64,000 nucleotides of DNA, from positions 372,001 to 436,000 of the forward strand of contig NZ_SNXS01000005.1 in NCBI RefSeq assembly GCF_004362525.1, written 5' to 3'. The translations under genes and the position numbers were made by a program. The notes under the pieces are model-generated. The model did no database searches. It was not told the origin of the DNA and saw only the letters and a list, made by a program, of their open reading frames with translations. Below, piece after piece: positions 46,501 through 57,269 of this stretch. Numbering within the stretch: position 1 is the first letter of the stretch; every line of letters starts with the position of its first letter. The stretch is from Roseateles toxinivorans. Its GTDB lineage: Bacteria; Pseudomonadota; Gammaproteobacteria; Burkholderiales; Burkholderiaceae_C.

Positions 46501-47406
46501 GCCGCCTATGCACGAGGCCTCGGCCGAGGTCGGGTCGACGGCGAAGACGAAGCCGTTGGCATCGGCAATGTCGGAGACGCGCTGCGTGACCACACCGGCC
46601 TCGGTCCAGACGGTGGCGACTTCCTTGTCCAGGCCCGGCAGCCGCAGCATCTCGACGCCGCTCATCGCCTCGAGCTTCTCGGTGTTGATGACGGCGCTGT
46701 TCCAGGTCAGCGGCACGGCGCCGCCGGTGTAGCCGGTGCCGCCGCCGCGCGGAATGATGGTCAGGCCCAGCTCGATGCAGCCCTTGACGAGCGCGGCCAT
46801 CTCGGCCTCGCTGTCGGGGGTGAGCACGACGAACGGGTATTCGACGCGCCAGTCGGTGGCATCGGTGACGTGGGCCACACGGCTCAGACCGTCGAACTTG
46901 ATGTTGTCGCTCTTGGTGACCTTGCCCAGCACCTTCTGCGTGCGGCGGCGCAGGGCGGCGACCTCGTCAAAGCCCTTGGCGAATCGCTCCACCGCCTGAC
47001 TGGCCAGCTGCAGCAGCTCACCGACATGGGCATCGCGCTCGGCCGCACCGAGGGCCGAGTCGGCCGGCGCACGCCGGCGCTCGACCTCGCCCAGGCGGTG
47101 ATGCAGGGCATCGACCAGCTGGCGGCGGCGCTTGGGGTTGTCCAGCAGGTCGTCCTGCAGATAGGGATTGCGCTGCACCACCCAGATGTCGCCCAGCACC
47201 TCGTACAGCATCCGTGCGGAGCGGCCGGTCTGGCGCTCCTCGCGCAGATGGTCCAGCACCGCCCAGGCACGCTGGCCGAGCAGGCGGATGACGATCTCGC
47301 GGTCGGAAAAGGACGTGTAGTTGTAGGGAATCTCGCGCAGTCGGGGCGAGGCCGCGTGGGGCGTGAACGACGGTTCCTGAGCCATCAGCGGGAGAGGTGC
47401 ATTCAT
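43507..47406 (-). CDS. FAD/FMN-binding oxidoreductase fused to Fe-S/CCG domain (GlcD-GlcF-like, DUF3683)
   Basis: 1299 aa. N-terminal DUF3683-type region ([20 protein letters not shown]). A PCMH FAD-binding domain follows (about residues 185-400: [36 protein letters not shown]), then a FAD-oxidase C-terminal domain with the flavin/metal motif [17 protein letters not shown] and GEHGIGITK. Two 4Fe-4S clusters come next ([16 protein letters not shown] near 829; [18 protein letters not shown] near 895), then two cysteine-rich CCG repeats ([19 protein letters not shown]). It probably oxidises a 2-hydroxy acid such as D-lactate or glycolate at the membrane. It is GlcD and GlcF in one chain. Confidence 0.93.
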   Translation of the reverse strand: MNAPLPLMAQEPSFTPHAASPRLREIPYNYTSFSDREIVIRLLGQRAWAVLDHLREERQTGRSARMLYEVLGDIWVVQRNPYLQDDLLDNPKRRRQLVDALHHRLGEVERRRAPADSALGAAERDAHVGELLQLASQAVERFAKGFDEVAALRRRTQKVLGKVTKSDNIKFDGLSRVAHVTDATDWRVEYPFVVLTPDSEAEMAALVKGCIELGLTIIPRGGGTGYTGGAVPLTWNSAVINTEKLEAMSGVEMLRLPGLDKEVATVWTEAGVVTQRVSDIADANGFVFAVDPTSAEASCIGGNIAMNAGGKKAVLWGTALDNLASWRMVTPEAKWLEVTRINHNLGKIHDAPVASFELRYFDASGKKLERTERLDIPGRVFRKEGLGKDVTDKFLAGLPGIQKEGCDGLITSARWVVHRMPAHVRTVCLEFFGNAKDAVPSIVDIKDYMFAQAASGGAILAGLEHLDDRYLKAVGYATKSKRGGLPKMVLVGDIVGDDPDAVARATSEVVRLANGRAGEGFVAVSADARKKFWLDRKRTAAIARHTNAFKINEDVVIPLPRMGEYTNGIERINIELSLRNKLQLIDKLEDFFEAGGLPLGKSDDAGDIASAELLEDRVAQALTLLRETRTQWLFWLTHIDDAPAAGSPSYFDQLQDHTLRASWKTQVLRPLQEIFAGSALTPIVDACRKIHQEVLRGRVWVALHMHAGDGNVHTNIPVNSDNYEMLQAAHGAVARIMKLARSLDGVISGEHGIGITKLEFLTDDELSGFAGYKAKVDPEGRFNKGKLLRGGTEFADLTNAYTPSFGLMGHESLIMQQSDIGAISESIKDCLRCGKCKPVCATHVPRANLLYSPRNKILATSLLVEAFLYEEQTRRGISVKHWQEFEDVADHCTVCHKCLSPCPVKIDFGDVTMNMRNLLRKMGQKSFRPGNAAAMFFLNATNPETIKFVRAGMVGVGFKVQRLANDLMRRLARKQTSAPRATLGAAPLKEQVIHFINKKMPAGLPTKTARALLDIEDKDYVPIIRDAARTTAETEAVFYFPGCGSERLFSQVGLATQAMLWHAGVQTVLPPGYLCCGYPQRGSGQFDKAEKIITDNRVLFHRVANTLNYLDIKTVVVSCGTCYDQLQGYEFDKIFPGCRIIDIHEYLLEKGITLTPGATYLYHDPCHSPMKLQEPMKTVKALVGDSVTKSERCCGESGTLGVTRPDISTQIRFRKEEELRKNEAALRESGAVGVKEDIKILTSCPSCLQGLTRYGNDLQNGLLEADYIVVEMARKILGEDWMPKYIAMANNGGIERVLV

Positions 47407-47432
47407 GAAGTCGGTGAGCCTATGGAACCAGA

Positions 47433-47458
47433 TAAAAACACCGGCGCAGCACCGGTGT
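47433..47458 (-). promoter_or_regulatory. Terminator-like hairpin in the oxidoreductase leader (possible attenuator)
   Basis: On the minus strand the arms ACACCGG and CCGGTGT enclose a 7-nt loop and are followed by TTTTTATC, 27-52 nt before the ATG at 47406. The shape is that of an intrinsic terminator placed inside the 5' leader. Attenuation is an inference. Confidence 0.5.
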
Positions 47459-47690
47459 GCATCAAATCCTACCGCAGTGCAACATTTGCACTCTCTCCAG
47501 CGAGACAAGGCCTTTTTATTGGGCCGTCATGGCCTTGACGCGAGGTGGCGGCAAGGTCCTGGTGGACGGGCCTTGACGCGCATCCGCGACAGGCCGAATT
47601 TGCAATTGTGCCCGCTCGGGCCGAAGATCAACCCCGCTTGGCGACTCGGCATTGAGGGGAAGTCCTCTTGTGCCCGGGTCCATGGCATGA

Positions 47691-47719
47691 CAAAAACAGA
47701 ACTGTCACAAATGCTCAGT
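47691..47719 (+). promoter_or_regulatory. Possible Pho box upstream of ugpB
   Basis: CTGTCACAAAT at 47702-47712 matches one PhoB half-site with its AT-rich spacer; the repeats expected 11 nt on either side (CAAAAAC, GCTCAGT) match poorly. ugp operons are known PhoB targets, which is the main reason to consider it. Confidence 0.3.
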
Positions 47720-47799
47720 ACGCTTGCACGTTTGTTCTAGGCAAGGTCTTGCCTTTGTTCGATATGTTCCAATCGCCCCCGCGATCCAACGGAGACACC

Positions 47800-49113
47800 A
47801 TGAATTTGAAACCGCGCTTCCTGATCACCGCCCTGCTGGCCGCCGGCCTGAGCACCACCGCCCAGGCCCAAGTGGAGGTCCAGTGGTGGCACTCCATGGG
47901 CGGGGCCCTCGGCGAATGGGTCAATGACCTGGCCAAGGACTTCAACGCCAGTCAGAAGGACTACAAGATCGTGCCGACCTTCAAGGGCAGCTACGACGAG
48001 TCGATGACGGCCGCGATCGCCGCCTTCCGTGCCGGTAATGCGCCGCACATCCTGCAGGTGTTCGAAGTGGGCACCGCCACGATGATGGCCAGCAAGGGCG
48101 CGATCGTGCCGGTCGGCGAGGTGATGAAGAAGGCCGGCGTCACCTTTGACGCCAATGCCTATGTGCCTGCCGTGGCCGGCTACTACACGGCGCCCAATGG
48201 CCAGATGTTGAGCTTCCCGTTCAACAGCTCGACCACCGTGTTCCACTTCAACAAGGACGCGTTCAAGGCCGCCGGCCTGGACCCCAACAGCCCGCCCAAG
48301 ACCTGGTCGGAGGTGACCTTGGCCGCCGCCAAGCTCAAGGCCAGCGGCCACAAATGCCCGTTCACGACCAGTTGGGTGAGCTGGACGCAGCTGGAGAGCT
48401 TCTCCGCCTGGCACAACGTCGAGTTCGCCACCAAGGGCAACGGCATGCGCGGCATGGACACCCGCCTGAGCTTCAACAGCCCCCTGCATGTGCGCCATAT
48501 CGAGAATCTGGCCAATATGTCCAAGCAGGGCCTGTTCGTCTACAAGGGCCGCGGCAATGCGGCCGACGCGACCTTTGTGTCGGGTGAGTGCGCGATGACG
48601 ACGGGCAGCTCGGCGCTGTACGGCAACATCAAGCGCAATGCCAAGTTCGCTGCAGGCATCTCCGCCCTGCCCTATTACCACGATGTGCCGGGCGCCCCCC
48701 AGAACACCGTGATCGGCGGCGCCAGCCTGTGGGTCATGTCGGGCAAGAAGGATGCCGAGTACAAGGGCGTGGCCCAGTTCTTCGCCCATCTGTCCAAGGC
48801 CGAGGAGGCCGCCAAGAGCCACCAGCGCACCGGCTATCTGCCCTTGACCAAGGCCTCGTACGAACTGACCGAGAAGTCGGGCTTCTACAAGCAGAATCCG
48901 GGCACCGATGTGTCGGTTGACCAGATGATTCGCAAGACGACCGACAAGTCGCGCGGCATCCGCCTGGGCAACTTCGTGCAGATCCGCACCATCAATGACG
49001 AGGAACTCGAGGGCGTCTGGAGCGGCAAGAAGACGGCCGCTGAAGCGCTGGACGCTGCGGTGAAGCGCGGCAACGAGCATCTGGAACGCTTCCAGAAGGC
49101 CAACAAGCCTTGA
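47800..49113 (+). CDS. ugpB: Glycerol-3-phosphate ABC transporter substrate-binding protein
   Basis: 437 aa, the usual UgpB length. Signal peptide (FLITALLAAGLSTTAQA), then VEVQWWHSMGGALGEWVNDL, the hallmark WWH start, with FKGSYDESMTAAIAAFRAG, PFNSSTTVFHFNKDAFKAAG and QRTGYLPLTKASY. It binds sn-glycerol-3-phosphate or its diesters in the periplasm. It is the first gene of ugpBAECQ. GGAG lies 6 nt before the ATG. A hairpin after it may limit transcription of the later genes. Confidence 0.96.
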   Translation: MNLKPRFLITALLAAGLSTTAQAQVEVQWWHSMGGALGEWVNDLAKDFNASQKDYKIVPTFKGSYDESMTAAIAAFRAGNAPHILQVFEVGTATMMASKGAIVPVGEVMKKAGVTFDANAYVPAVAGYYTAPNGQMLSFPFNSSTTVFHFNKDAFKAAGLDPNSPPKTWSEVTLAAAKLKASGHKCPFTTSWVSWTQLESFSAWHNVEFATKGNGMRGMDTRLSFNSPLHVRHIENLANMSKQGLFVYKGRGNAADATFVSGECAMTTGSSALYGNIKRNAKFAAGISALPYYHDVPGAPQNTVIGGASLWVMSGKKDAEYKGVAQFFAHLSKAEEAAKSHQRTGYLPLTKASYELTEKSGFYKQNPGTDVSVDQMIRKTTDKSRGIRLGNFVQIRTINDEELEGVWSGKKTAAEALDAAVKRGNEHLERFQKANKP

Positions 49114-49140
49114 CCTGAGCCCGACGGCAAGACAGGATCG

Positions 49141-49179
49141 ACACCCGGCCTGCTGCAGCGCCGGGTGTTGTTCCTTTTG
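49141..49179 (+). terminator. Intra-operon hairpin between ugpB and ugpA (partial terminator)
   Basis: Perfect 9-bp stem (ACACCCGGC at 49141-49149 with GCCGGGTGT at 49160-49168), 10-nt loop, then TGTTCCTTTTG. Placed like the leaky terminators that keep binding-protein mRNA above permease mRNA. Confidence 0.65.
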
Positions 49180-49235
49180 CCCTGTCGATGGCCCCTGCCT
49201 CCTTGACGATACTGTTCTGAGCGACCTGCCCCATC

Positions 49236-50117
49236 ATGGAAAAACGCGTCCGATTCAAATCATGGTGGCTGCCATGGCTGCTGGTGGCCCCGCAGATGGC
49301 GGTGGTGCTGGTGTTCTTCTTCTGGCCGGCCGGTCAGGCGCTGTACCAGAGCGTGCTGACGCAGGACGCCTTCGGCACCACCACCGAGTTCGTCGGCCTC
49401 GACAACTTCCGGCGCCTGTGGGCAGACGACACCTATCTGGCCTCGTTCAAGACCACGGCCCTGTTCTCGGTGCTGGTGGCGGTGAGCGGCCTGAGCCTGG
49501 CCCTGCTGCTGGCCGTGATGGCCGACCGCGTGATCAAGGGCTCCGGTGTCTACCGCACGCTGCTGATCTGGCCCTATGCGGTAGCGCCAGCGGTGGCCGG
49601 CGTGCTGTGGCTGTTCATGTTCGCCTCGCCGATGGGCGTGGTGGCCTACGCGCTGCAGTTCTTCGGCATGGAATGGAACCACATGCTCAATGGCGACCAT
49701 GCCATGGCCTTGATCGTGATGGCCGCCGTGTGGAAACAGATTTCCTACAACTTCCTCTTCTTCCTGGCCGGCCTGCAGAGCGTGCCGAAGTCCTTGATCG
49801 AAGCAGCCGCCATTGACGGCGCCTCGCCCTGGTATCGATTCCGCACCATCATCTTCCCCCTGCTCTCGCCGACCACCTTCTTCCTGCTGGTGATCAACGT
49901 GGTGTACGCCTTCTTTGACACCTTTGCCATCGTCGACGCATCAACCCAGGGCGGACCGGGCAAGGACACCGCCATCCTGGTCTACAAGGTCTATTACGAC
50001 GGCTTCAAGGCGCTTGACATGGGCGGCTCGGCCGCACAGTCGGTGATCCTGATGGTGATCGTGGTGGCCCTGACGGTGGCCCAGTTCCGCTTCGTCGAGA
50101 AGAAGGTGCAGTACTGA
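49236..50117 (+). CDS. ugpA: Glycerol-3-phosphate ABC transporter permease UgpA
   Basis: 293 aa with six hydrophobic segments. The permease EAA loop reads [26 protein letters not shown], where the ABC ATPase docks. The N-terminus ([22 protein letters not shown]) matches UgpA. It forms the inner-membrane channel with UgpE. It starts 122 nt after ugpB, across the hairpin. Confidence 0.96.
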   Translation: MEKRVRFKSWWLPWLLVAPQMAVVLVFFFWPAGQALYQSVLTQDAFGTTTEFVGLDNFRRLWADDTYLASFKTTALFSVLVAVSGLSLALLLAVMADRVIKGSGVYRTLLIWPYAVAPAVAGVLWLFMFASPMGVVAYALQFFGMEWNHMLNGDHAMALIVMAAVWKQISYNFLFFLAGLQSVPKSLIEAAAIDGASPWYRFRTIIFPLLSPTTFFLLVINVVYAFFDTFAIVDASTQGGPGKDTAILVYKVYYDGFKALDMGGSAAQSVILMVIVVALTVAQFRFVEKKVQY

Positions 50118-50169
50118 TGCGCACGCCCTTCTCACCTTCCCTTCGCCGCTCGACCAAAAAGGCTTACAC

Positions 50170-51024
50170 ATGATCGAACGACGCCCTGTGCTCGACTTCA
50201 TCGCGCATGCCACCCTGATCATCGGGGTGCTCATCGTCGCCTTTCCGGTCTATCTGACCCTGGTGGCCTCGACACAAAGCGCCTCGGACATTGCCTCGGC
50301 ACGCCCCCTGTCGCTGCTGCCCGGCAGCAACTTCCTGGAAACCTACCGGGTTGCGCTGTTCGGCGGAGAAAGCAGCATGGGCAGCAAATACCCGGCCGCG
50401 GCCCCGATGATGCTGGTCAGCCTGATCAGCGCGCTGATCATCGCCATCGGCAAGATCACGATTTCGCTGCTGTCGGCGTTTGCCATCGTGTACTTCCGCT
50501 TCCCGATGCGCAGCCTGGTCTTCTGGATGATTTTCGTGACGCTGATGCTGCCTGTCGAGGTGCGCATCGGGCCGACCTATGAGGTGGTATCCAGTCTGGG
50601 CATGCTCAACAGCTACGCCGGACTGACGGTGCCCTTGATCGCCTCGGCCACCGCGACTTTTTTGTTCCGGCAGTTCTTCCTCACGGTGCCTGATGAGCTG
50701 GTGGAGGCCGCGCGCATGGATGGCGCAGGCCCGATGCGCTTCTTCAAGGACGTGCTGCTGCCCCTGTCGAGCACCAGCATCGCCGCGCTGTTCGTGATCC
50801 AGTTCATCTATGGCTGGAACCAGTATCTGTGGCCTCTGCTCGTCACCACCAACGAAGACATGTACCCGGTGGTGCTGGGCATCAAGCGCCTGATCGCCGG
50901 CGAGGCCTACACCGAGTGGAATGTGGTAATGGCCACCGCCATGCTGGCCATGCTGCCGCCCGCCCTGGTGGTGATGCTGATGCAGAAGTGGTTCGTCAAA
51001 GGGCTGGTGGACACCGAGAAATAG
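50170..51024 (+). CDS. ugpE: Glycerol-3-phosphate ABC transporter permease UgpE
   Basis: 284 aa, six hydrophobic segments. The EAA loop is DELVEAARMDGAGPMRFFKD, with LPLSSTSIAALFVIQFIYGWNQYLWPL following, as in UgpE. The N-terminus MIERRPVLDFIAHATLIIGV is typical. It pairs with UgpA. It lies 52 nt downstream of ugpA. Confidence 0.96.
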   Translation: MIERRPVLDFIAHATLIIGVLIVAFPVYLTLVASTQSASDIASARPLSLLPGSNFLETYRVALFGGESSMGSKYPAAAPMMLVSLISALIIAIGKITISLLSAFAIVYFRFPMRSLVFWMIFVTLMLPVEVRIGPTYEVVSSLGMLNSYAGLTVPLIASATATFLFRQFFLTVPDELVEAARMDGAGPMRFFKDVLLPLSSTSIAALFVIQFIYGWNQYLWPLLVTTNEDMYPVVLGIKRLIAGEAYTEWNVVMATAMLAMLPPALVVMLMQKWFVKGLVDTEK

Positions 51025-51082
51025 GCGGCAGCGGCCGCCTCACCCCAATCCGACGCACAGTAACGATCAAAATGATTTGCGG

Positions 51083-51114
51083 GACAGACCTTGCCGGACA
51101 AGGCAAGCTCTGTC
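51083..51114 (+). repeat. Long inverted repeat between ugpE and ugpC
   Basis: 13-bp arms with one mismatch (GACAGACCTTGCC, GGCAAGCTCTGTC) around a GGACAA loop, 23-54 nt before the ugpC start. There is no T-run, so it is not a standard terminator; it may stabilise or punctuate the mRNA. It is unrelated to the REP family. Confidence 0.7.
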
Positions 51115-51136
51115 CTCAACTGACTAAGAAGACACA

Positions 51137-52209
<1,073 letters not shown>

Positions 52210-52210
<1 letters not shown>

Positions 52211-52947
52211 TGAGCGCCTGGCCTTTTCCGTTCTGGATCGCCCACCGCGGCGCCGGCAAGCTGGCGCCGGAGAACACCCTGGCGGCATTTCGCCTCGGTG
52301 CGCAGCATGGCTACCGCGCATTTGAGTGCGATGTGAAGCTGAGCCGAGAAGGCATCCCCTTCCTGCTGCATGACGCCACCCTGCAGCGCACCACGCCCGA
52401 GCACGGCGTGGCCGGCGAGCGCCCCTGGAGCGAGCTGTCGCGCATCGACGCCGGCGCCTGGCACAGCCGCGGCTATGCCGGTGAGCCGATTCCCAGCCTG
52501 GACGCGCTGGCGACCTATGTGATCGCCAACCGCTTTGCGCTGAATATCGAGATCAAGCCGACACCGGGGCTGGAGCTGCTGACCGGCCAGGTCGTCGGCC
52601 GCGAGACCCGGCGGCTGTGGCAGGGCTCGGGCCAGCTGCCGCTGTTCAGCTCGTTCCGCCCCGAAGCGCTGACCGGCGCCCGCGAGACCGCCCCCGAGGT
52701 GCCCCGCGCCCTGCTGATCGACAGCCTGCGCGAGGGCTGGCTGGATGAGGCCCGCGCGCTGGACTGCCAGGCCGTGGTCACCAACTACGCTCTGATGAAC
52801 TTCGAGACCACGGCCCGCATTCATGCGGCCGGGCTGAAGGCACTGGTCTACACCGTCAATGACGAGGCCGCCGCGCAATGGCTGATCGCCAACGGCGTGG
52901 ACGGCATCATCACGGATGCGGTGGATCGGTTTTCGCCGGCGGAATAG
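52210..52947 (+). CDS. ugpQ: Glycerophosphodiester phosphodiesterase UgpQ
   Basis: 245 aa, cytosolic (no signal peptide). GDPD motifs: IAHRGAGKLAPENTLAAFRLG with the catalytic HRG and PENT, FECDVKLSREGIPFLLHDATLQRTT, and NIEIKPTPG with the metal Glu. It hydrolyses imported glycerophosphodiesters to glycerol-3-phosphate and an alcohol. It is translationally coupled to ugpC. Confidence 0.96.
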
Positions 52948-52957
52948 TGGTGGCGGC

Positions 52958-53008
52958 CCCGGATTGCATCCGGGCTACAAATCGTCCGTAGCCCGGATGC
53001 AATCCGGG
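52958..53008. repeat. REP pair, GTAG ends facing
   Basis: Inverted unit 52958-52978 and direct unit 52988-53008 with a 9-nt spacer, between the convergent ugpQ and GNAT genes. It may also act as a transcription barrier. Confidence 0.92.
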
Positions 53009-53018
53009 ACACCATCAC

Positions 53019-53603
53019 TCACAAGGGCGCGATTCGCGAATACACCCGCGTATCACGCGGCACACCGCTCACATCGAGCGTGTCGCGCCGCAGCAGCCCC
53101 TCGAACTCGAAGCCGCAGCGCTCCGCCACCGCGCGGCTGCGGGCATTGGTGTCATCCATCCGTATCTCGACCCGCCGCGCCTGCAGCTCGGCGAAGGCCA
53201 TCTGCGTCAGCGCCGTCACCGCCTCGGCCACATAGCCCTGGCCCTGCGCGCTGGTGCGTATCCAGTAGCCGATTTCGAAGCGGCGCACCGCCCAGTCCAG
53301 CCGGTGCAGACCGGTGCCGCCCAGCAGCCGGCCGGGCTGGCCCTCGGGCGTCTTGGCATAGATCTGATAGACCAGATCGCTGCGCAGCACGAACTTGGCA
53401 TGCTGGTTGCGCATCACCGCCTCGGACTCCTCCACGCTGGGCGCCACCTGGGCCCAGGGCATCCAGGGCTTGAGCTGCTCAAGCGATTCGCAGATCGCCG
53501 CATTGATCGCCTGGCCCAGGCCGATGCGCGGAGCGGCAACGACCAGGCGCTCGGTGACGATCTGTTCGGGGACGTTGATCAGGACGGGGTCGGTTGTTGT
53601 CAT
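53019..53603 (-). CDS. GNAT acetyltransferase, RimJ/RimL-type
   Basis: 194 aa. N-terminal TERLVVAAPRIGLGQAINAAI with INxxxxxLKPWMPWA pattern, then FEIGYWIRTSAQGQGYVAEAV, the acetyl-CoA-binding Q/RxxGxG/A-type loop, and VEIRMDDTNARSRAVAERCGF, typical of RimJ/RimL-like N-acetyltransferases. Substrate unknown (ribosomal protein, amino acid or antibiotic). The MFS gene upstream ends 10 nt before its start, so the two are probably co-transcribed. Confidence 0.9.
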   Translation of the reverse strand: MTTTDPVLINVPEQIVTERLVVAAPRIGLGQAINAAICESLEQLKPWMPWAQVAPSVEESEAVMRNQHAKFVLRSDLVYQIYAKTPEGQPGRLLGGTGLHRLDWAVRRFEIGYWIRTSAQGQGYVAEAVTALTQMAFAELQARRVEIRMDDTNARSRAVAERCGFEFEGLLRRDTLDVSGVPRDTRVYSRIAPL

Positions 53604-53613
53604 CGCTACTCCG

Positions 53614-54954
53614 CTATTTGCTTGTCAACAGATCGGGACTGAGTCCGGGCATGCCCTCGGCGCCCAGATGTTCATCCAGGTCCTCCGGCTTGGGCAGTTC
53701 CCGCACGCCGCTGATCACCGGGTGGCGGGCGGCCACCAGGCTCAGCAGCAGCGCGCCCACGCCGGCGAAGACCAGCGCCGCTCGCAGGCCCACATGCTCG
53801 CCCAGCCAGCCGCCGATCAGTGCGCCCGGGCCGGCAGGAATCAGGATCAGCCAGCGCATCGTGCTGGTCATGCGGCCCAGCAGCGGCGCCGGGGTGACGG
53901 CCTGGCGCAGCGACAGGAAGTTGATGAAGATCAGCACCGCGCCAAAACCGAACAGGAACAGCATCAGCGCGAAGGCGGCCACCCCCCAGGCATTGGCCGG
54001 AGCGATCGACAGCACCAGCCAGCCGGCGCCGCAGGTGCCCAGACCCAGGGTCAGGCTGGGTCCGGGACCGATGCGCTTGCTGACGCGGTGGCCGACTACG
54101 CTGGACAGCACCGTGCCCGCGCCCAGGGCCACATAGCTCAGGCCCACGCTTTGCGCCGTCAAGCCCAGGATGCGCGTGGCAAACAGGATCTGCACCACCA
54201 TCGCCGCCTGGTGGAACAGCTGCCAGCCACCCACCGTCATGGCCAGAGTGACGAGCAGGCGCTGGCCGCGCACAAAGCGCACACCGGCCTTCAGGTCACG
54301 CCAGAAGTGCGCCTCCTTGGTCGACACCGGCGCCTCCTGGATATGGATGCCGCGCAGGATGAAGGCCGACAGCAGCAGCAAGGCGGCGTCCACCAGCAGG
54401 GCCACCGGCGCACCGACGACCTTGATCAGGACACCGGCCACCCCGGGCCCGGCAACCTCGGCCCCGGACGAGGCCAGCGCATTCTTGGCATGGGCCTCGA
54501 CGAGGCGCTCGCGCGCCACCACCTGGGTGAGCACGATCTGCGCGGCACTGCCGGCGGTGGTGTAAATGGTGCCAATGACGAAACCGACAACGTACAGCCA
54601 GGTCATGCTCAGCATGTCGAACCACATCGCCAGCGGCACGGTGACCAGGATCAGCGCGATCGCCGTCTCGCCAATCACATAGACCGGCAGCTTGCGCACG
54701 CGGTCCAGCCACACGCCGGCGGGCAGCGAGAACAGCACGAAGGGGATGATCTCCATCGCGGTGAGCAGGCCCATCTGCGTGGGCGTGGCATGCAGCATCA
54801 CGGCCGCCGTCAGCGGCAGCGCCAGCATGGTGACCTGCCCGCCCAGCGAGCTGATCAGGATCGAGGTCCAGAGCCGCCGGTAGGTGGCATCGCGCAGCAG
54901 ATCACCCTGAGGCAGGGTCATGGCTCGCCGCAATCGTTGGAGCCAGGCTTTCAT
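53614..54954 (-). CDS. MFS transporter, EntS-like group (DHA3 type)
   Basis: 446 aa with about 12 hydrophobic segments. The start YRRLWTSILISSLGGQVTML and the loop GVWLDRVRKLPVYVIGE (motif A-like GxWxDRxxRRxV) fit the MFS group containing EntS and macrolide exporters. A C-terminal tail extends past the last helix (ELPKPEDLDEHLGAEG). Probably exports a small molecule; substrate unknown. It shares a transcript with the GNAT gene. Confidence 0.9.
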   Translation of the reverse strand: MKAWLQRLRRAMTLPQGDLLRDATYRRLWTSILISSLGGQVTMLALPLTAAVMLHATPTQMGLLTAMEIIPFVLFSLPAGVWLDRVRKLPVYVIGETAIALILVTVPLAMWFDMLSMTWLYVVGFVIGTIYTTAGSAAQIVLTQVVARERLVEAHAKNALASSGAEVAGPGVAGVLIKVVGAPVALLVDAALLLLSAFILRGIHIQEAPVSTKEAHFWRDLKAGVRFVRGQRLLVTLAMTVGGWQLFHQAAMVVQILFATRILGLTAQSVGLSYVALGAGTVLSSVVGHRVSKRIGPGPSLTLGLGTCGAGWLVLSIAPANAWGVAAFALMLFLFGFGAVLIFINFLSLRQAVTPAPLLGRMTSTMRWLILIPAGPGALIGGWLGEHVGLRAALVFAGVGALLLSLVAARHPVISGVRELPKPEDLDEHLGAEGMPGLSPDLLTSK

Positions 54955-55309
54955 TCACGTCTCCCTATTTCACTCTTGCGCTCTTGCGGCCCTTGTGGGG
55001 CCAGGCGGACCGATGGGTCCGACAGCGAAAGAACGCAGAGCGCCAACTTCTTCCGCTGACTCTGCAGCGGACTTCGGTCAGGAAGCTGAGGCTGAGAGTG
55101 GGGTCAGGCCGCCGGAACCGGCGTGGCCTTGGGAGCAGTGGCGCCGGCCATGCACAGACCGCAGGCACGAACGAACGCCGATGCACGGGGTGCGCTTCGG
55201 GTACGGTCGAGCAGTTTGGTCATGGCTTGATGGGCGTCAAAGAGAGACACGGATGTTAGCAGGCTAAACCCGCCCGGAGTGCGACAGGCGCACCCCTAAC
55301 TCCATTGCA
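54955..55309. other. Intergenic stretch, no gene recognised
   Basis: 355 bp between the MFS gene start and the argJ stop. Several short frames are open but none has a start with coding-like composition or a family pattern. It should contain the promoter of the MFS/GNAT pair; no clear motif found. Confidence 0.5.
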
Positions 55310-56539
55310 TTAACTACGATAGTCGGCGTTGATGGTCACGTAATCGTGGCTCAGGTCGCAGGTCCAGACCGTGGTGCTGGCCGGGCCGCGGTTCAGATTC
55401 ACATGGACGGTGATCTCGCTTTGCTTCATCACCCGCTGACCGTCTTCCTCGCGGTACTCGGCCCGGCGCCCGCCCTGGTGCACCACGTGCACATCGTCCA
55501 GGTGCAGATCGATCAGCGCCTGGTCCAGATCGGCGATGCCGGCATAGCCCACCGCGGCGAGGATGCGGCCCAGGTTCGGGTCGCTGGCGAAGAAGGCGGT
55601 CTTGACCAGCGGCGAGTGGGCAATGGCATAGGCCGCCAGCTTGCATTCGGCCTCGTCGCGGCCGCCGCTGACCTTGACGGCGATGAACTTGGTCGCGCCC
55701 TCGCCATCGCGCACGATGGCCTGGGCCAGCTCGCGTGCCACGGCAAACACCGCCTCGCGCAGGATCTGACCGTCGGCCGAGTCGAGCGACTCAATGGCCG
55801 CGTGGCCGGCCTGCTGGGTGGCGATGAGCACGAAGGAGTCGTTGGTCGAGGTGTCGCCGTCGATGGTGATGCGGTTGAAGGACTGATCGGCCGCCTGGGT
55901 CACCAGGCTTTGCAGCAGGGCCGGGGCGATGACCGCGTCGGTGGCCATGAAACCCAGCATCGTCGCCATATTCGGGCGGATCATGCCGGCGCCTTTGCTG
56001 ATGCCGGTGACGGTGACGGTCTTGCCGGCAATCTGCACCTGGCGCGAGGCGGCCTTCGGTATCGTGTCGGTGGTCATGATGCCCTCGGCGGCCAGGCCCC
56101 AGGCGTTCGCGTCCAGCGCCGCCAGCGCGGCGGGCAGGCCGGCGGTGATGCGATCCACCGGCAGCGACTCCATGATCACGCCGGTCGAGAACGGCAGAAC
56201 CTGCTTTGCCTGAAGCCCCATCAGGCCGGCCAGCGCCTCGCAGGTGGCGCGGGCGCGGGCCAGGCCGTCGGCGCCGGTGCCGGCATTGGCATTGCCGGTG
56301 TTGATCAGCAGCGCACGGACTTCAGTGCCGGAAGCCAGGTGCTCGCGACACAGTTGCACCGGAGCGGCGCAGAAGCGGTTCTGGGTGAAGACGCCGGCCA
56401 CGCTGGCGCCGGCATCGAGCGCGATCACGCTCAGGTCGCGCCGGTTGGCCTTGCGCACGCCGGCCATCGTCACGCCCCACCTCACGCCGGGCACGGGATG
56501 CAGGGAAGCGGGATCAGGGGCAAGCAGATTGACGGGCAT
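55310..56539 (-). CDS. argJ: Bifunctional ornithine acetyltransferase / N-acetylglutamate synthase
   Basis: 409 aa. ArgJ of the arginine pathway. It self-cleaves inside [13 protein letters not shown] (before the Thr of NMA-TML) to give alpha and beta chains. Other hallmarks are [48 protein letters not shown] and [18 protein letters not shown] 56539 was chosen, giving the usual MPVNL-type start; the frame upstream has no family content. In related genomes argJ follows secA closely; here four genes lie between. Confidence 0.97.
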   Translation of the reverse strand: MPVNLLAPDPASLHPVPGVRWGVTMAGVRKANRRDLSVIALDAGASVAGVFTQNRFCAAPVQLCREHLASGTEVRALLINTGNANAGTGADGLARARATCEALAGLMGLQAKQVLPFSTGVIMESLPVDRITAGLPAALAALDANAWGLAAEGIMTTDTIPKAASRQVQIAGKTVTVTGISKGAGMIRPNMATMLGFMATDAVIAPALLQSLVTQAADQSFNRITIDGDTSTNDSFVLIATQQAGHAAIESLDSADGQILREAVFAVARELAQAIVRDGEGATKFIAVKVSGGRDEAECKLAAYAIAHSPLVKTAFFASDPNLGRILAAVGYAGIADLDQALIDLHLDDVHVVHQGGRRAEYREEDGQRVMKQSEITVHVNLNRGPASTTVWTCDLSHDYVTINADYRS

Positions 56540-56599
56540 ATGGGTCTCGCGAAGCGGGCGGTTGGAAGCTCGGGCTGCATTGTAGGCAAGGCCGTGGCC

Positions 56600-56633
56600 A
56601 CAAAGCACAAGGGCTCCACCTGGGAGCCCTTGT
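56600..56633 (-). terminator. Rho-independent terminator of the PEP-CTERM gene at 56655
   Basis: Perfect 11-bp stem (56607-56617 with 56623-56633), 5-nt loop; on the minus strand it is followed by GCTTTGTGG, a short T-run. Located 22 nt after the stop codon. Confidence 0.75.
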
Positions 56634-56654
56634 TCACATCGAGATCAGCGGATC

Positions 56655-57233
56655 TCAGCTGCGCTTGCGGCGCATGGCCGCAGCGGCTGCGGCCGCGCCA
56701 ATGCCGACCAGCAGCAGGGCCGAGGGCTCGGGCACGTTATTGGCCAGCGGCGTGACATTGATGCCGCCGCTGTAGCTGGCCGAGATCGGGCTGGTGCCGA
56801 ACAGGCCGTTGTTCCCGCCCGCCCAACCTTCGATGATCATCAGGAAACTGCCCTGGGCGGTGAACGACACCGGCGACATGCCAAAGGTGTCGGTCGTGCC
56901 GGTGTCCTCATCGAACTCGGTCACGAATGCGAGGCTCGAGCCATCGACGTCCAGAAAGCTGGCGCTCTTGAAGACGATCTTCTGGATGTCGTTGTCGTAG
57001 GACGTGTTCAGAAAGGCGTTCACCTTGGCCAGGCCCGCATGGGTGAACAGGAACTCGTCCTTGAAATAGCCTTGGCTCGTGTGGGTCACTTGGTTGGAAC
57101 CGGCCACGGTGCTCAGGCCGGCGGACTTGCTGCCGGTGATGCTGTTGGTGGTGATGTCCAGCAGGACCGGTGCGGCATGGGCGGCGGAGGTCAGCAGGGC
57201 TGTCAGCGACAGCAGGGCAAGGCGCTTGATCAT
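56655..57233 (-). CDS. PEP-CTERM protein, function unknown
   Basis: 192 aa. Signal peptide (RLALLSLTALLTSAAHA). The middle is a secreted, Ser/Thr/Asn-rich beta-type domain, with no family recognised; NDIQKIVFKSASFLDVDGSS and ITGSKSAGLSTVAGS are its most distinctive stretches. The C-terminus has the sorting signal VPEPSALLLVGIGAAAAAAAMRRKRS (read in parts). GGGAG precedes the start. It lies 36 nt downstream of a second PEP-CTERM gene on the same strand. Confidence 0.88.
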   Translation of the reverse strand: MIKRLALLSLTALLTSAAHAAPVLLDITTNSITGSKSAGLSTVAGSNQVTHTSQGYFKDEFLFTHAGLAKVNAFLNTSYDNDIQKIVFKSASFLDVDGSSLAFVTEFDEDTGTTDTFGMSPVSFTAQGSFLMIIEGWAGGNNGLFGTSPISASYSGGINVTPLANNVPEPSALLLVGIGAAAAAAAMRRKRS

Positions 57234-57269
57234 GTGATGTGCTCCCGAGTTTGGATCTTGGCTTGGTGC

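Larger units (their letters stand above)
47407..47799. other. Divergent intergenic region between the oxidoreductase and ugpB
   Basis: 393 bp without a gene. It holds a terminator-like hairpin in the oxidoreductase leader (47433-47458) and a possible PhoB half-site region before ugpB (47691-47719). Confidence 0.6.

Noticed and set aside
45436-47538. 700-aa open frame opposite the FAD/Fe-S oxidoreductase
   Set aside because: Antisense of a gene with complete FAD, Fe-S and CCG motifs; no domain pattern of its own.
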